Part shown: positions 1 to 7,300 of the stretch, piece after piece
Layout: each line of letters begins with the position of its first letter
Position numbering within the stretch: the first letter of the stretch is position 1
The notes under the pieces: model-generated
Told to the model about the DNA's origin: nothing
The model's database searches: none
The model's input: only the letters and a program-made list of their open reading frames with translations
From: Vibrio cortegadensis
Lineage (GTDB): Bacteria; Pseudomonadota; Gammaproteobacteria; Enterobacterales; Vibrionaceae
DNA length: 64,000 nt
Assembly: GCF_024347395.1 (NCBI RefSeq)
Contig: NZ_AP025472.1
Location: 186,001-250,000, forward strand
Reading direction: 5' to 3'
Translations under genes and position numbers: made by a program

Positions 1-806
1 TCAATCGCCTCAATCTCACTTTTCCCATGATACTGAACAACAGCTTTAGCCATATCGCCTAAAGATTCAGCTTGGCCCGTTCCGACATTGTAAATACCAG
101 AGATACCATTTTGTAAAAACCAAAGATTTACCGCGACAACATCGCTCACGTGTACGAAGTCACGCTTAAAGTGTTCGCTGCCAGCTACAATAGTCGGTGC
201 ATTTCCTGCGTTGAGTTGTTGGTTCAGTTGGAATGGGAGTGAAGCCTGCTCACCTTTATGTTGATCGCGCGGGCCGTAAACACTGAAATAGCGCAGAGCG
301 GTAATTTGAGAAAGCGTTTCACCGTGCGCTTCTGCATCTTCCCATAAGCGGCGAACATAGTTATCGAACTGCTGTTTAGAATAACCGTAAACATTCAGTG
401 CACTTTCAAATTGCTTCTCTTCAATGAAGTTGTCGCTGCGATCACCATAAATTGCCGCTGATGACGCGTAAAGGAATGGGATTTGACGCTCTAAACAGTA
501 ATGCAGCAGCTCTTTTGAATACTCATAGTTGTTGAGCATCATGAATTTTCCATCTGTTTCAGTTGTATTAGAGCAAGCACCTTGATGGAAAATCGCGTCA
601 ATTGGGCCAAACTCTTCGCCAGACATTAGCTGAACTAGGAAGTCATCACGATCCATATAATCGGTGATATCAAGATCGACTAGGTTTTCAAATTTCTTAC
701 CATTTTTTAGATTATCGACAACCAGAATGTCGTTAATGCCCGATTCGTTTAATGCTTTAACAATGTTGCTGCCAATCATGCCAGCGCCACCAGTAACGAT
801 AATCAT
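1..806 (-). CDS. hldD: ADP-L-glycero-D-manno-heptose 6-epimerase, 3' end outside the window
   Basis: Makes ADP-L-glycero-beta-D-manno-heptose for the lipopolysaccharide inner core by epimerising C6 of the D-glycero form; a cytosolic NADP-dependent short-chain dehydrogenase. Reading leftwards from ATG at 806, 268 codons are present and the C-terminus (roughly 40-50 residues) lies beyond the window edge. Seen: N-terminal Rossmann motif GGAGMIG at residues 6-12, the Y140-x3-K144 catalytic pair in VYGYSK, Ser116 in the YASSAAIY segment and HFKRDFVHVSDV. The frame agrees with E. coli HldD almost without gaps up to about residue 150. A GGTGG Shine-Dalgarno precedes the ATG. Also called gmhD in Vibrio, where it marks the left border of the O-antigen/capsule locus. 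Identification is very secure. Confidence 0.97.
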   Translation of the reverse strand, partial: MIIVTGGAGMIGSNIVKALNESGINDILVVDNLKNGKKFENLVDLDITDYMDRDDFLVQLMSGEEFGPIDAIFHQGACSNTTETDGKFMMLNNYEYSKELLHYCLERQIPFLYASSAAIYGDRSDNFIEEKQFESALNVYGYSKQQFDNYVRRLWEDAEAHGETLSQITALRYFSVYGPRDQHKGEQASLPFQLNQQLNAGNAPTIVAGSEHFKRDFVHVSDVVAVNLWFLQNGISGIYNVGTGQAESLGDMAKAVVQYHGKSEIEAI

Positions 807-917
807 AAATATTCCACCAAAGATAAAAAATACTTAAGAATTTTAGCAGAGAAGAGAAATGGTTACGAGTATGTCATGTGGGTTGGTTTTAAGTGGTAAG
901 TATGGATATCGATTCAA

Positions 918-957
918 ACAAAAAGGCTGACAAAAATGCCAGCCTTTGGTTTTTTAT
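918..957 (-). terminator. Intrinsic terminator after the yjbEFGH operon
   Basis: On the minus strand AAAGGCTG (947-940) and CAGCCTTT (929-922) form an 8-bp stem with a 10-nt loop, followed by a T-rich tract. It lies about 65 bp past the yjbH stop and before the hldD promoter. The plus-strand side is also followed by a T run (950-955), so it may work in both directions. Confidence 0.75.
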
Positions 958-1011
958 TTGCGTGCTCTTTATTTATGAGTCCGCTAGATTCGTACGTCGT
1001 CGCTTCATGGT

Positions 1012-3378
1012 TTACTCAACGCTGTTAGGGCGCTGATACCACTGGCTTCTTGCGTCTGTCTCATCAAACAGGTGATATTTACGGTTCAGAGTTTGTCCGC
1101 CATCACGAGTAATTGGCTGCCATGCAATATTGCCGCGGCTGGTGCTTGGCTTAACGGTTAAAATATCAAATGGAATCGAGATGTAGAAACCTTTGTTATA
1201 GCTGCCTTCACCATACTCTTCGGTGGTTAAATCCGTTACCGTTGCAAACGCACCGACAATCATGCCTGATTTAAACTGCTTAGAGAAATCGACGCGGGTA
1301 CCCATATCGCCGCCTAAGAATTTACCGACACTCACCTTAAATAGCGTGTTCTGCAATAGAGACCATTCCGGCATGTAGTAACCGGTTAGTTGCCCTGTTG
1401 TGCCTTTATCTAACACATACGCTTGGCAGTTAACTTGGCCAGGAGAGCAGTTGCTAGCATCATAGCCGTCGTAATACACATAGGCTGAATCAAAAGTACC
1501 GAACCAGCTATCAGGGTCACGTTGAGAAATAAGGTTGGCATCTAAACCAATCGCCCAGTTCTTGTTCATTGGTCGATACAGTACTTCACCACCCACACCA
1601 GCAAACATGGTTTCTAGGTAGCCACCGTAAGCTTGGGTATAGATCTCATCAGTTGGTTGTTCAAACCAAGTGAGCTGCAAATTACTCAAGCGTATAGGGT
1701 TATCATGTACATAAGATCGGAACATAGTACGAACACGAGGTACGGCAAAGTTATTGATATGTGGGTTTTGCTCAATGTAGTTAAATTTGTCGTAGTTATC
1801 CGCCAAATTAAAGTAGATTGAACCACTCGCTTCTAGGTTATCTGTTAGCCACAGATTAGCGTCAGTATTGAAACCGATGTTATATAGGTAGAAAGCCTCT
1901 GGCCCACCTAGAGACTGTGACAGTACAGGTGATAAACCAACATTCCAGCGCTCTTTATTGGTCGCAAGCATTGAGCTTGTTGAGGCGCCTGATGCACTTT
2001 TCTGTTGGCTTCCGCTGTGTGGTTCAACTTGCTGCGTTGCATCACTCGCCTTGGCACCAATGTATTGATAAGTTGCCGCTTGACGATATTGCTCTGCATC
2101 GACTTGAGTTTCTGTTAGGTCAATACCGTGGTTATTTTCAACGATACGATAAGTTGAAATGGTTTGCGGAGTGTTGTTTGCAAGAATGGCGGCCGCACGA
2201 TCAACCGCTTCATCACGGTTGCGGTACTTAACTTGCTTACCCGTTACAATTAAGGTATCGCCATCTTGTTCAATAGTGCTTTGCTCATAACCCGCATTGT
2301 TTTCTAATTGCTGTGCGACCTGCTGCCAATCGGTGGATTGTTTTTGATCTGCATTCGTACCTTCACCGTTGGCGAACTCCGAAGGTCGAGCTGACACCGC
2401 TTGTTTTGGTTCATCGCGCCATACCGCTTTCATTTCATCAAAGTTGGTATACAGATTGAATCCGAACGTAACGGTATCGCCACGTTGGTAGCTGAGTTTC
2501 GCATCGCCCCAATTACCGAATTGATACAGCACACCAATGTTCCATGGTGTGTGTTGAGGCATTGGTTTTCCGCCGCGAACTACAGGAGAATCTTCGCTGT
2601 AATCGTTGGCGTCATATTCGAGTTTTAAACGCAGTGGCTGATAAGGGGTTTGATACTCAATGCCACCATATAAAGCCGCAGGGCCTTTAAACCAACGTTC
2701 AAAATCAACACTACCACCAGATCCTTTATAGTCATCTTGGCGGTCGCAGAACTTATCACTGACTTTACAAAACGGATTGGTGAAGTTGCCACTTTGACCG
2801 ATATAGCCCCAGCCCATGCCTAAAGTGACATCAAGCGGGCCAAAGTTTTTAGTCCCAGCAATAAATTCACCATCAAACAAACCTGTACCGCCAAAATCAC
2901 GGACACCGATAGACGTTTCAGGTAACCAGTAGCTCTCTTCTAGTAAGCGGAATTTAAAATCGATCCCTTTATCGGTATATAAGTTATCGCCACTGTAATT
3001 AGGGTCTGGGTTAAACAGCATGTCTGGCACGCGGGTATAACGAATAGTGGTTTCGAACCAAGGGAACAGCTGAATAGAGGTGTAGTAGTGTTGGTAGTCT
3101 TCATTAATGTTGACACCAAAATTAAACTCGCCCTCTTTTGTCATTCGTCCGCTTGGCATCTGCATTAAGCCCACACCGCCAAAATCGGTTTGAGAAGGAC
3201 GTAATTGGACGGGATGCAACTTGTTAACCGTTTGTTCGCTGGTGGTGATAGATTCATTTGCGAACGCTGGATTTAATACTAGTAACAGTGAAGTAGAAAC
3301 CAGAGTTCTAGAAATCAGGGCTGTAGCGTTGAATCGTGCTGAACGTGAGGCTGATTTATTAATAGAGTAAGTCATCAT
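1012..3378 (-). CDS. yjbH: YjbH-family outer-membrane protein (WbfD/GfcD type)
   Basis: 788 residues, the last gene of yjbEFGH. The family (YjbH/GfcD/WbfD) is a large predicted outer-membrane beta-barrel protein tied to exopolysaccharide or group 4 capsule secretion; its exact role is unsettled. Seen: an N-terminal signal segment ending near NPAFA (about residue 40), then the family-typical QTDFGGVGLMQMPSGRM block, a long aromatic-rich alternating region consistent with two beta-barrels, and a Q/S-rich linker around residues 440-470. The start overlaps the yjbG stop by one base, so translation is coupled. Two Met codons open the frame; the first is annotated. Length and order match other Vibrio wbfB-C-D sets beside the O-antigen locus. 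Confidence 0.88.
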   Translation of the reverse strand: MMTYSINKSASRSARFNATALISRTLVSTSLLLVLNPAFANESITTSEQTVNKLHPVQLRPSQTDFGGVGLMQMPSGRMTKEGEFNFGVNINEDYQHYYTSIQLFPWFETTIRYTRVPDMLFNPDPNYSGDNLYTDKGIDFKFRLLEESYWLPETSIGVRDFGGTGLFDGEFIAGTKNFGPLDVTLGMGWGYIGQSGNFTNPFCKVSDKFCDRQDDYKGSGGSVDFERWFKGPAALYGGIEYQTPYQPLRLKLEYDANDYSEDSPVVRGGKPMPQHTPWNIGVLYQFGNWGDAKLSYQRGDTVTFGFNLYTNFDEMKAVWRDEPKQAVSARPSEFANGEGTNADQKQSTDWQQVAQQLENNAGYEQSTIEQDGDTLIVTGKQVKYRNRDEAVDRAAAILANNTPQTISTYRIVENNHGIDLTETQVDAEQYRQAATYQYIGAKASDATQQVEPHSGSQQKSASGASTSSMLATNKERWNVGLSPVLSQSLGGPEAFYLYNIGFNTDANLWLTDNLEASGSIYFNLADNYDKFNYIEQNPHINNFAVPRVRTMFRSYVHDNPIRLSNLQLTWFEQPTDEIYTQAYGGYLETMFAGVGGEVLYRPMNKNWAIGLDANLISQRDPDSWFGTFDSAYVYYDGYDASNCSPGQVNCQAYVLDKGTTGQLTGYYMPEWSLLQNTLFKVSVGKFLGGDMGTRVDFSKQFKSGMIVGAFATVTDLTTEEYGEGSYNKGFYISIPFDILTVKPSTSRGNIAWQPITRDGGQTLNRKYHLFDETDARSQWYQRPNSVE

Positions 3379-4331
3379 TAACCTTTAACCCCATGTTGCA
3401 TTGGATTGTTCTGTATGAAGCTGTTTTTTATAAAGCTGTTTTGTATAAAACCAAGCAGAGTGACGATATCCTGTTCTAGCTTTTCAAGATCATTATCAAA
3501 CACGCTTAAACCTGAAGAGTTAAAGCCGATAAAAACAGTGCTACCGGGCATTAGGTTCATATGCTGGTTATTCCAGTAAGCGAAGCCTACTTTTTGAGTT
3601 CTGCCGTCAGGGGAAATGACCCAGGCATCGCTATTGTTTGATTGAGCGAGTAGAGCCGTTTGTTGAATGTAGTCGTCAAGTTGTTTGCTCGCGCTAAAAG
3701 GTTGCTGCGTTTGTTCAACAAGACCAAAAAAAAGAACAGTATCAGGGCGTGAATTTAACTCTAAAGCATAAGACCCAGGAAGCGAGGGATTAAGAGATGG
3801 GTCTAAGCGAATCGTATCTAAATCAAGGTTGATATCTTCACGGTATGCGAACGACAGCTGTTTGAGTTGCTGGAGTAACATCGCTGCGTTTTGTTGGTAA
3901 TCAATGTCTGAACTTAATGCTTCAAGCTGTTGAACAACACTATTGAACAGCGCGTCTGCTTGACTCTGTTTATCTAAATTAAACAGCTTATAGCCTTCTG
4001 GGTATGGAGAATGAGAAGAGGAATTAGCTGAGGCGGTTTGAGCTGCATATTCTTGAGTGACATATTCTTGATCGAAATATAGCTGATTAAGAGCATCACT
4101 TAGGACGCGATCGAGTCTAACACTTTGATCATACTCCAAGCCAATACCTTGCGGAGTCATTGATACCGTTGTGTTCTCTCGGTTGTCGGTGGCATTCGCA
4201 GAGCTGATAACCCCTAACGGCAAAGCCAGCGCCAGCAAACCGACCTTAAGCCATTTAAGTGGCAAATTGATTGATAAATTCATCTTAGTTACTTTGGACA
4301 TGGTTACTCTGGACATAGTTATTCTGGACAT
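3378..4331 (-). CDS. yjbG: YjbG/GfcC-family polysaccharide export-associated periplasmic protein
   Basis: 317 residues. GfcC/YjbG/WbfC proteins are periplasmic and contain soluble beta-grasp folds resembling SLBB domains of Wza; they are linked to capsule or exopolysaccharide export, but no reaction is known. Seen: a signal peptide (LKWLKVGLLALALPLGV to about SANA), DNR-rich mature start, and the family region around VRLDRVLSDALNQLYF. The C-terminus (NSFIKNSFIQNNPM) carries a short internal repeat. The start is ambiguous: three 15-bp repeats give in-frame ATGs at 4331, 4316, 4301 and a further one at 4283. The first has the best Shine-Dalgarno (GGAG) and follows the yjbF stop by 2 bp, hence the choice. 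Confidence 0.85.
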   Translation of the reverse strand: MSRITMSRVTMSKVTKMNLSINLPLKWLKVGLLALALPLGVISSANATDNRENTTVSMTPQGIGLEYDQSVRLDRVLSDALNQLYFDQEYVTQEYAAQTASANSSSHSPYPEGYKLFNLDKQSQADALFNSVVQQLEALSSDIDYQQNAAMLLQQLKQLSFAYREDINLDLDTIRLDPSLNPSLPGSYALELNSRPDTVLFFGLVEQTQQPFSASKQLDDYIQQTALLAQSNNSDAWVISPDGRTQKVGFAYWNNQHMNLMPGSTVFIGFNSSGLSVFDNDLEKLEQDIVTLLGFIQNSFIKNSFIQNNPMQHGVKG

Positions 4332-4340
4332 AGCTACTCC
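4281..4340 (-). repeat. 15-bp tandem repeats spanning the yjbF stop and yjbG start
   Basis: Four units read on the minus strand: GGAGTAGCTATGTCC (4340-4326), AGAATAACTATGTCC (4325-4311), AGAGTAACCATGTCC (4310-4296) and the diverged AAAGTAACTAAGATG (4295-4281). The first unit contains the yjbF stop codon and the yjbG ribosome-binding site and start. Each intact later copy adds five in-frame codons and a new ATG. Confidence 0.9.
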
Positions 4341-5038
4341 GCAAAAGGCTTAAGAATATCGATTTCGATACGGGTCATATCAGGGCCGACATATTGAATG
4401 CTTTTGACTACGTTTCCGTTATCGGTAATCCAATATTGGTTAGTGAAACTCTGATCCAATTGAGGGAGATGAACCTGCTCTTGCCATTGAGTGGTATTTT
4501 TCGACCATATTACAGAGTCAAGTTTCTGTTTGCCCTGCTTTATTAGAGTGATATCCGCTTGATAGCCGTAGTGATTACCTTTAGGCCAGTCATAGGTCGC
4601 ATGCTGAACCTTGCCCTCTATCCACCCATTGTGGGTTTGGGAATCTGAGTTAGTAAGGGGTTGGTTTATAACGTTAGAGCGACGAGCAAGATTTTCAGTT
4701 GGCAGTTTCAACGTTTTGATTACTTTGCCATTCTCAGTTACCACCATTGCATTGTCTGATGATACCCACTTAAGCTGAGTATTTCCCGTTGCTGGATTAT
4801 TCTCAGCAAACGCCAACACCATAAACACGCGAGCGCCATCGTTAAAGCGCATATAGCTGCTGGCATAAGGCAGCTTGTTAATATCTTCAGCTGTCATAGT
4901 GATATCATCAAAGCCATAGACGGCCTCTTTGATGGTGTCATTTACATGCGAAAATTTTTGTACGCAGCCAGTGAGTAGTACCACGCCCAGCAAGCCTGCG
5001 ACTTTCCAAGTAGAACTACCAAAATGATTGAATTTCAT
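4334..5038 (-). CDS. yjbF: YjbF-family outer-membrane lipoprotein (WbfB/GfcB type)
   Basis: 234 residues. YjbF/GfcB/WbfB are lipoproteins encoded with YjbG and YjbH in envelope polysaccharide operons and needed for export or surface assembly in systems studied; the biochemical role is unknown. Seen: a signal peptide with lipobox LLTGC (lipidated Cys25), followed by FSHVNDTIKEAVYGFDDI and a beta-rich body containing RFNDGARVFMVLAFAE, typical of the family. Residue after Cys is Val, so retention at the inner membrane by an Asp+2 signal is not indicated and outer-membrane sorting is expected. The stop codon lies within the first 15-bp repeat unit ahead of yjbG. Confidence 0.87.
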   Translation of the reverse strand: MKFNHFGSSTWKVAGLLGVVLLTGCVQKFSHVNDTIKEAVYGFDDITMTAEDINKLPYASSYMRFNDGARVFMVLAFAENNPATGNTQLKWVSSDNAMVVTENGKVIKTLKLPTENLARRSNVINQPLTNSDSQTHNGWIEGKVQHATYDWPKGNHYGYQADITLIKQGKQKLDSVIWSKNTTQWQEQVHLPQLDQSFTNQYWITDNGNVVKSIQYVGPDMTRIEIDILKPFAE

Positions 5039-5154
5039 GAGAGAAAACAGCCCTGTATTAAATTTTTGAGTAATCCTTAATAGGATATGTCGGAGCCTAG
5101 ACTTTGAACGTTAGTTTATTATTAACTGTGGTGCTAATAAAGAGTGAGTCATAG

Positions 5155-5186
5155 CAAAAAACCAACGCTTTCACGTTGGTTTTTAT
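5155..5186 (-). terminator. Intrinsic terminator between yjbE and yjbF
   Basis: ACCAACG (5161-5167) pairs with CGTTGGT (5174-5180); flanking A and T runs extend the stem and give U-tracts in both directions. It sits 53 bp beyond the yjbE stop, so it should make yjbE an abundant short transcript and let only part of transcription continue to yjbF-G-H. Confidence 0.75.
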
Positions 5187-5196
5187 TATCTAATCA

Positions 5197-5224
5197 AGTA
5201 CAAACAATCGCGATTGTTTGTACT
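5197..5224. repeat. 28-bp perfect palindrome just after yjbE
   Basis: AGTACAAACAATCG (5197-5210) is followed directly by its exact reverse complement (5211-5224). It is 14 bp from the yjbE stop and 11 bp from the terminator hairpin. As RNA it would form a hairpin with almost no loop; as DNA it could be a dimeric protein site. No U-tract follows, so it is not itself a standard terminator. Confidence 0.85.
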
Positions 5225-5238
5225 GCTAATTAGCTTAA

Positions 5239-5490
5239 TTACTTACCAGTAGAACCAGTAGTACCAGTAGTACCGTCGTTGCTGCCTGAAGCAACTGCTA
5301 CAGCTGTTACTGCTACAGCAGCGCCAACAGCAACAGCCGTTGTTGTTGCAGCACCAGCCGCAGCACCAGCCGCAGCAGTACCGCCAGCAGCGCCACCAGT
5401 AGAAGCACCAGCCGCTGCAGTTTCAGTTGCTGCGAAAGCAGAAGTAGAAGCCGCAAGTGCAACTAGCATTGTTAGAGCGATACGTTTCAT
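5239..5490 (-). CDS. yjbE: YjbE/GfcA-type small Ala/Gly/Thr-rich secreted protein
   Basis: 83 residues, first gene of the minus-strand operon. Seen: Shine-Dalgarno AAGGAAAAG, a clear signal peptide (MKRIALTMLVALAASTSAFA), then a mature chain made almost only of Ala, Gly, Thr, Val and Ser, ending GSNDGTTGTTGSTGK. This composition, size and position match YjbE/GfcA (YmcD) proteins at the head of yjbEFGH/gfcABCD operons; function unknown, perhaps a structural or secreted component. The downstream terminator suggests it is made in excess over YjbF-H. The low-complexity sequence makes homology calls weak; position carries most of the weight. Confidence 0.75.
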   Translation of the reverse strand: MKRIALTMLVALAASTSAFAATETAAAGASTGGAAGGTAAAGAAAGAATTTAVAVGAAVAVTAVAVASGSNDGTTGTTGSTGK

Positions 5491-5888
5491 ATCTTTTCCT
5501 TGTTAAATATACAGTTTTAAACATCGATGTTTGAAGCTCATATTAAACTTCAATTGTTGATGATAATGTAACCAGAGGCATATTGTAAACCAAAGGCGTA
5601 GGTTTTTGGTTATTACCGAACATCACTCCTTATTACTAGCCCCGTTTTTTTATGTTATTAATTGCACCGTAGACGCAAATATGGATAATAACCACTCTCT
5701 TTTTTGAGTATAAAATAAAAAGAATAATTAAAATTGAATGAAACATCTGAGCGACTTGCTTCGCGACAGATGGCGCAGTGTGGTTTGCGTTGACACCAAT
5801 GGGCGGTAGCGTATTTACGTGCTTGCCTAGCTGGGAATGAAAACTCCTTATATATCAACGTAATGGTCAGTTCTACAAGGATAAGTAC
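5491..5888. promoter_or_regulatory. Divergent promoter region between yjbE and the polysaccharide operon
   Basis: 398 bp without a convincing gene, holding the promoters of yjbE (leftward) and of the capsule/O-antigen operon (rightward). Besides the JUMPStart element at 5776-5830 there is a 14-bp perfect palindrome AAACATCGATGTTT at 5519-5532, about 30 bp upstream of the yjbE start. The stretch 5640-5740 is AT-rich. A possible open frame on the minus strand (5894-5658) overlaps JUMPStart and looks spurious. Confidence 0.6.
5776..5830 (+). promoter_or_regulatory. JUMPStart element with ops site (RfaH recruitment)
   Basis: Begins CAGTGTGGTTTG and contains the ops core GGCGGTAGCGT at 5802-5812, then GTGCTTGCC. 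The ops element in the non-template strand pauses RNA polymerase and loads RfaH, which suppresses Rho-dependent polarity over long polysaccharide operons. It lies about 75 bp upstream of the first gene, within the expected 5' leader, and on the strand reading into the operon only, not towards yjbE. Confidence 0.88.
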
Positions 5889-7208
5889 ATGCAAAAATAT
5901 GGGTGGCTAAGGCCAAGTAACATGGCGCTCACTATTGCTATGTTGACCTCTTCCTCTGTATTTTCTTCCCCTTGGCTTGAGTCTCAAGATCCATTCTTAC
6001 GCTCCTCTCTTCTTTTATTGTCTGATTCCGGAAAAATCTCGTCTCCGGTCAACCACTATCCTGCCCGATGGTCACTGTTTGGTGATGATCTCGCAAACTT
6101 AGTTCCACAAAATACCCAACACGGTAGCTCTAGTATCGTGGTCGCAAACCAACAGTTAAAGCATGCACTTCAATCGGCAAAGCTTAATCGTGGGAACCGC
6201 CGGGCGAAATTGGTTTACGGTAACGAAGCCAAGGCTCTGGGTAACTTATGGGGTAGTTCATCGGGTAGCTACGGCCAATTTAGCCGAGATGAGTGGGGCG
6301 CTTACGCGAGTTATGAACATCTAGATAATGATTTTGCCTTTCGTTTGTCATCCGGTTACAGCGATTACAATGGTGAGACAGAGGTGGTATGGGACGACTC
6401 ATACCTCTCTTTGAACTCCGGGCCTTGGCTGTTCTCTTTCGGCATCTTAGAGCGTTGGTGGGGTCAGGGTTGGCAGCATAACTTGATTCTAGGCTCTTAC
6501 GCGAAATCCACACCAGATATCAGTGCGAACTATATCGCTGAGAACAGCCTTTTGGGTGTATGGAGCATAGAAACGGTATTAGGTAAGTTAGATGAAGCTG
6601 AATTCGACTACCACAGTGCAAACCGTTTGGTCGCCAAACCATTCTCTATTTTTGAATATGGGTTAACCTACCAGCACTGGTTCGATAAATTAGGCGATCA
6701 AGGAGAGAGTCAATTAGCTCTGGATGCCAAGCTTACTCTACCTCATGTATCCTCTCTTTATCACAGTCTCTACACTGAATTGGCTTCAACGTCTGAGTTA
6801 TCCTCCGTTGGCGCTTGGTTGATAGGGTGGAGTGGAAGTGTTGAGGTAGCTGAGCATACCGCTCGTCTTGTTTTTGAGTCACAACAAGCGACATCTAAGC
6901 AAGATAGCGACCAGTGGCGATACGATTCTAGAGTCATTGATTATCCATCATCGAACAAACAGCAGTATCAGAATACTTATCAATTGGACGATAGCGTTTC
7001 TGCAGCGATCTATCTTCAGTTGAACAACGATCACAACATGAGTGTGAGCTACAAAAAATCAACCATTGAAACGGACACAATAAAAGTCACACAAGCCACC
7101 TATAGGCTCCCTGCTTTATCTGGCATGGTTCATTTTGGTGTGGATTATACTCAAATGAAACAAGACAACGAAACGAATATTTGGACTGGCTATGAGTTTA
7201 GGTTTTAG
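5889..7208 (+). CDS. Wzi-family capsule assembly outer-membrane protein (WbfE type)
   Basis: 439 residues. Wzi-family proteins are outer-membrane beta-barrels that anchor capsular polysaccharide at the surface; the Vibrio homologue precedes the Wza-like gene. Seen: Shine-Dalgarno AAGGAT before ATG 5889, a signal peptide ending near SSVFS, then EWGAYASYEHLDNDFAFRLSSGYSD-like aromatic beta strands, the family-typical ERWWGQGWQHNLILG motif (about residues 182-196) and a C-terminal strand ending in Phe (WTGYEFRF), as expected for a Bam-assembled barrel. It is the first gene after JUMPStart. The gene ends just before a 7-bp tandem array. Confidence 0.85.
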   Translation: MQKYGWLRPSNMALTIAMLTSSSVFSSPWLESQDPFLRSSLLLLSDSGKISSPVNHYPARWSLFGDDLANLVPQNTQHGSSSIVVANQQLKHALQSAKLNRGNRRAKLVYGNEAKALGNLWGSSSGSYGQFSRDEWGAYASYEHLDNDFAFRLSSGYSDYNGETEVVWDDSYLSLNSGPWLFSFGILERWWGQGWQHNLILGSYAKSTPDISANYIAENSLLGVWSIETVLGKLDEAEFDYHSANRLVAKPFSIFEYGLTYQHWFDKLGDQGESQLALDAKLTLPHVSSLYHSLYTELASTSELSSVGAWLIGWSGSVEVAEHTARLVFESQQATSKQDSDQWRYDSRVIDYPSSNKQQYQNTYQLDDSVSAAIYLQLNNDHNMSVSYKKSTIETDTIKVTQATYRLPALSGMVHFGVDYTQMKQDNETNIWTGYEFRF

Positions 7209-7218
7209 CTTCAATCTA

Positions 7219-7255
7219 CCTAGAACCTAGAACCTAGAACCTAGAACCTAGAACC
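7219..7255 (+). repeat. Heptanucleotide tandem repeat between the Wzi- and Wza-like genes
   Basis: Five perfect CCTAGAA units (7219-7253) plus CC. It starts 11 bp after the stop codon of the upstream gene and ends 46 bp before the chosen start of the exporter gene. Such a short perfect array is prone to slippage, but it lies outside coding sequence. Confidence 0.92.
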
Positions 7256-7300
7256 ATTAGCCTCTAACTAAAGCATTAATTGAAACAGGCAACAGCATAC

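Noticed and set aside
5279..5506. Ala/Val/Pro-rich plus-strand frame opposite yjbE
   Set aside because: Mirror of the GCA/GCT-rich yjbE codons; no ribosome site or independent evidence.
5658..5894. 78-codon minus-strand frame in the yjbE/Wzi-like gap
   Set aside because: Overlaps the JUMPStart element and the start of the plus-strand operon; composition is not protein-like.
7219..7255. Heptamer array considered as CRISPR or phase-variable coding repeat
   Set aside because: No spacers, unit far too short for CRISPR, and it lies outside any reading frame.
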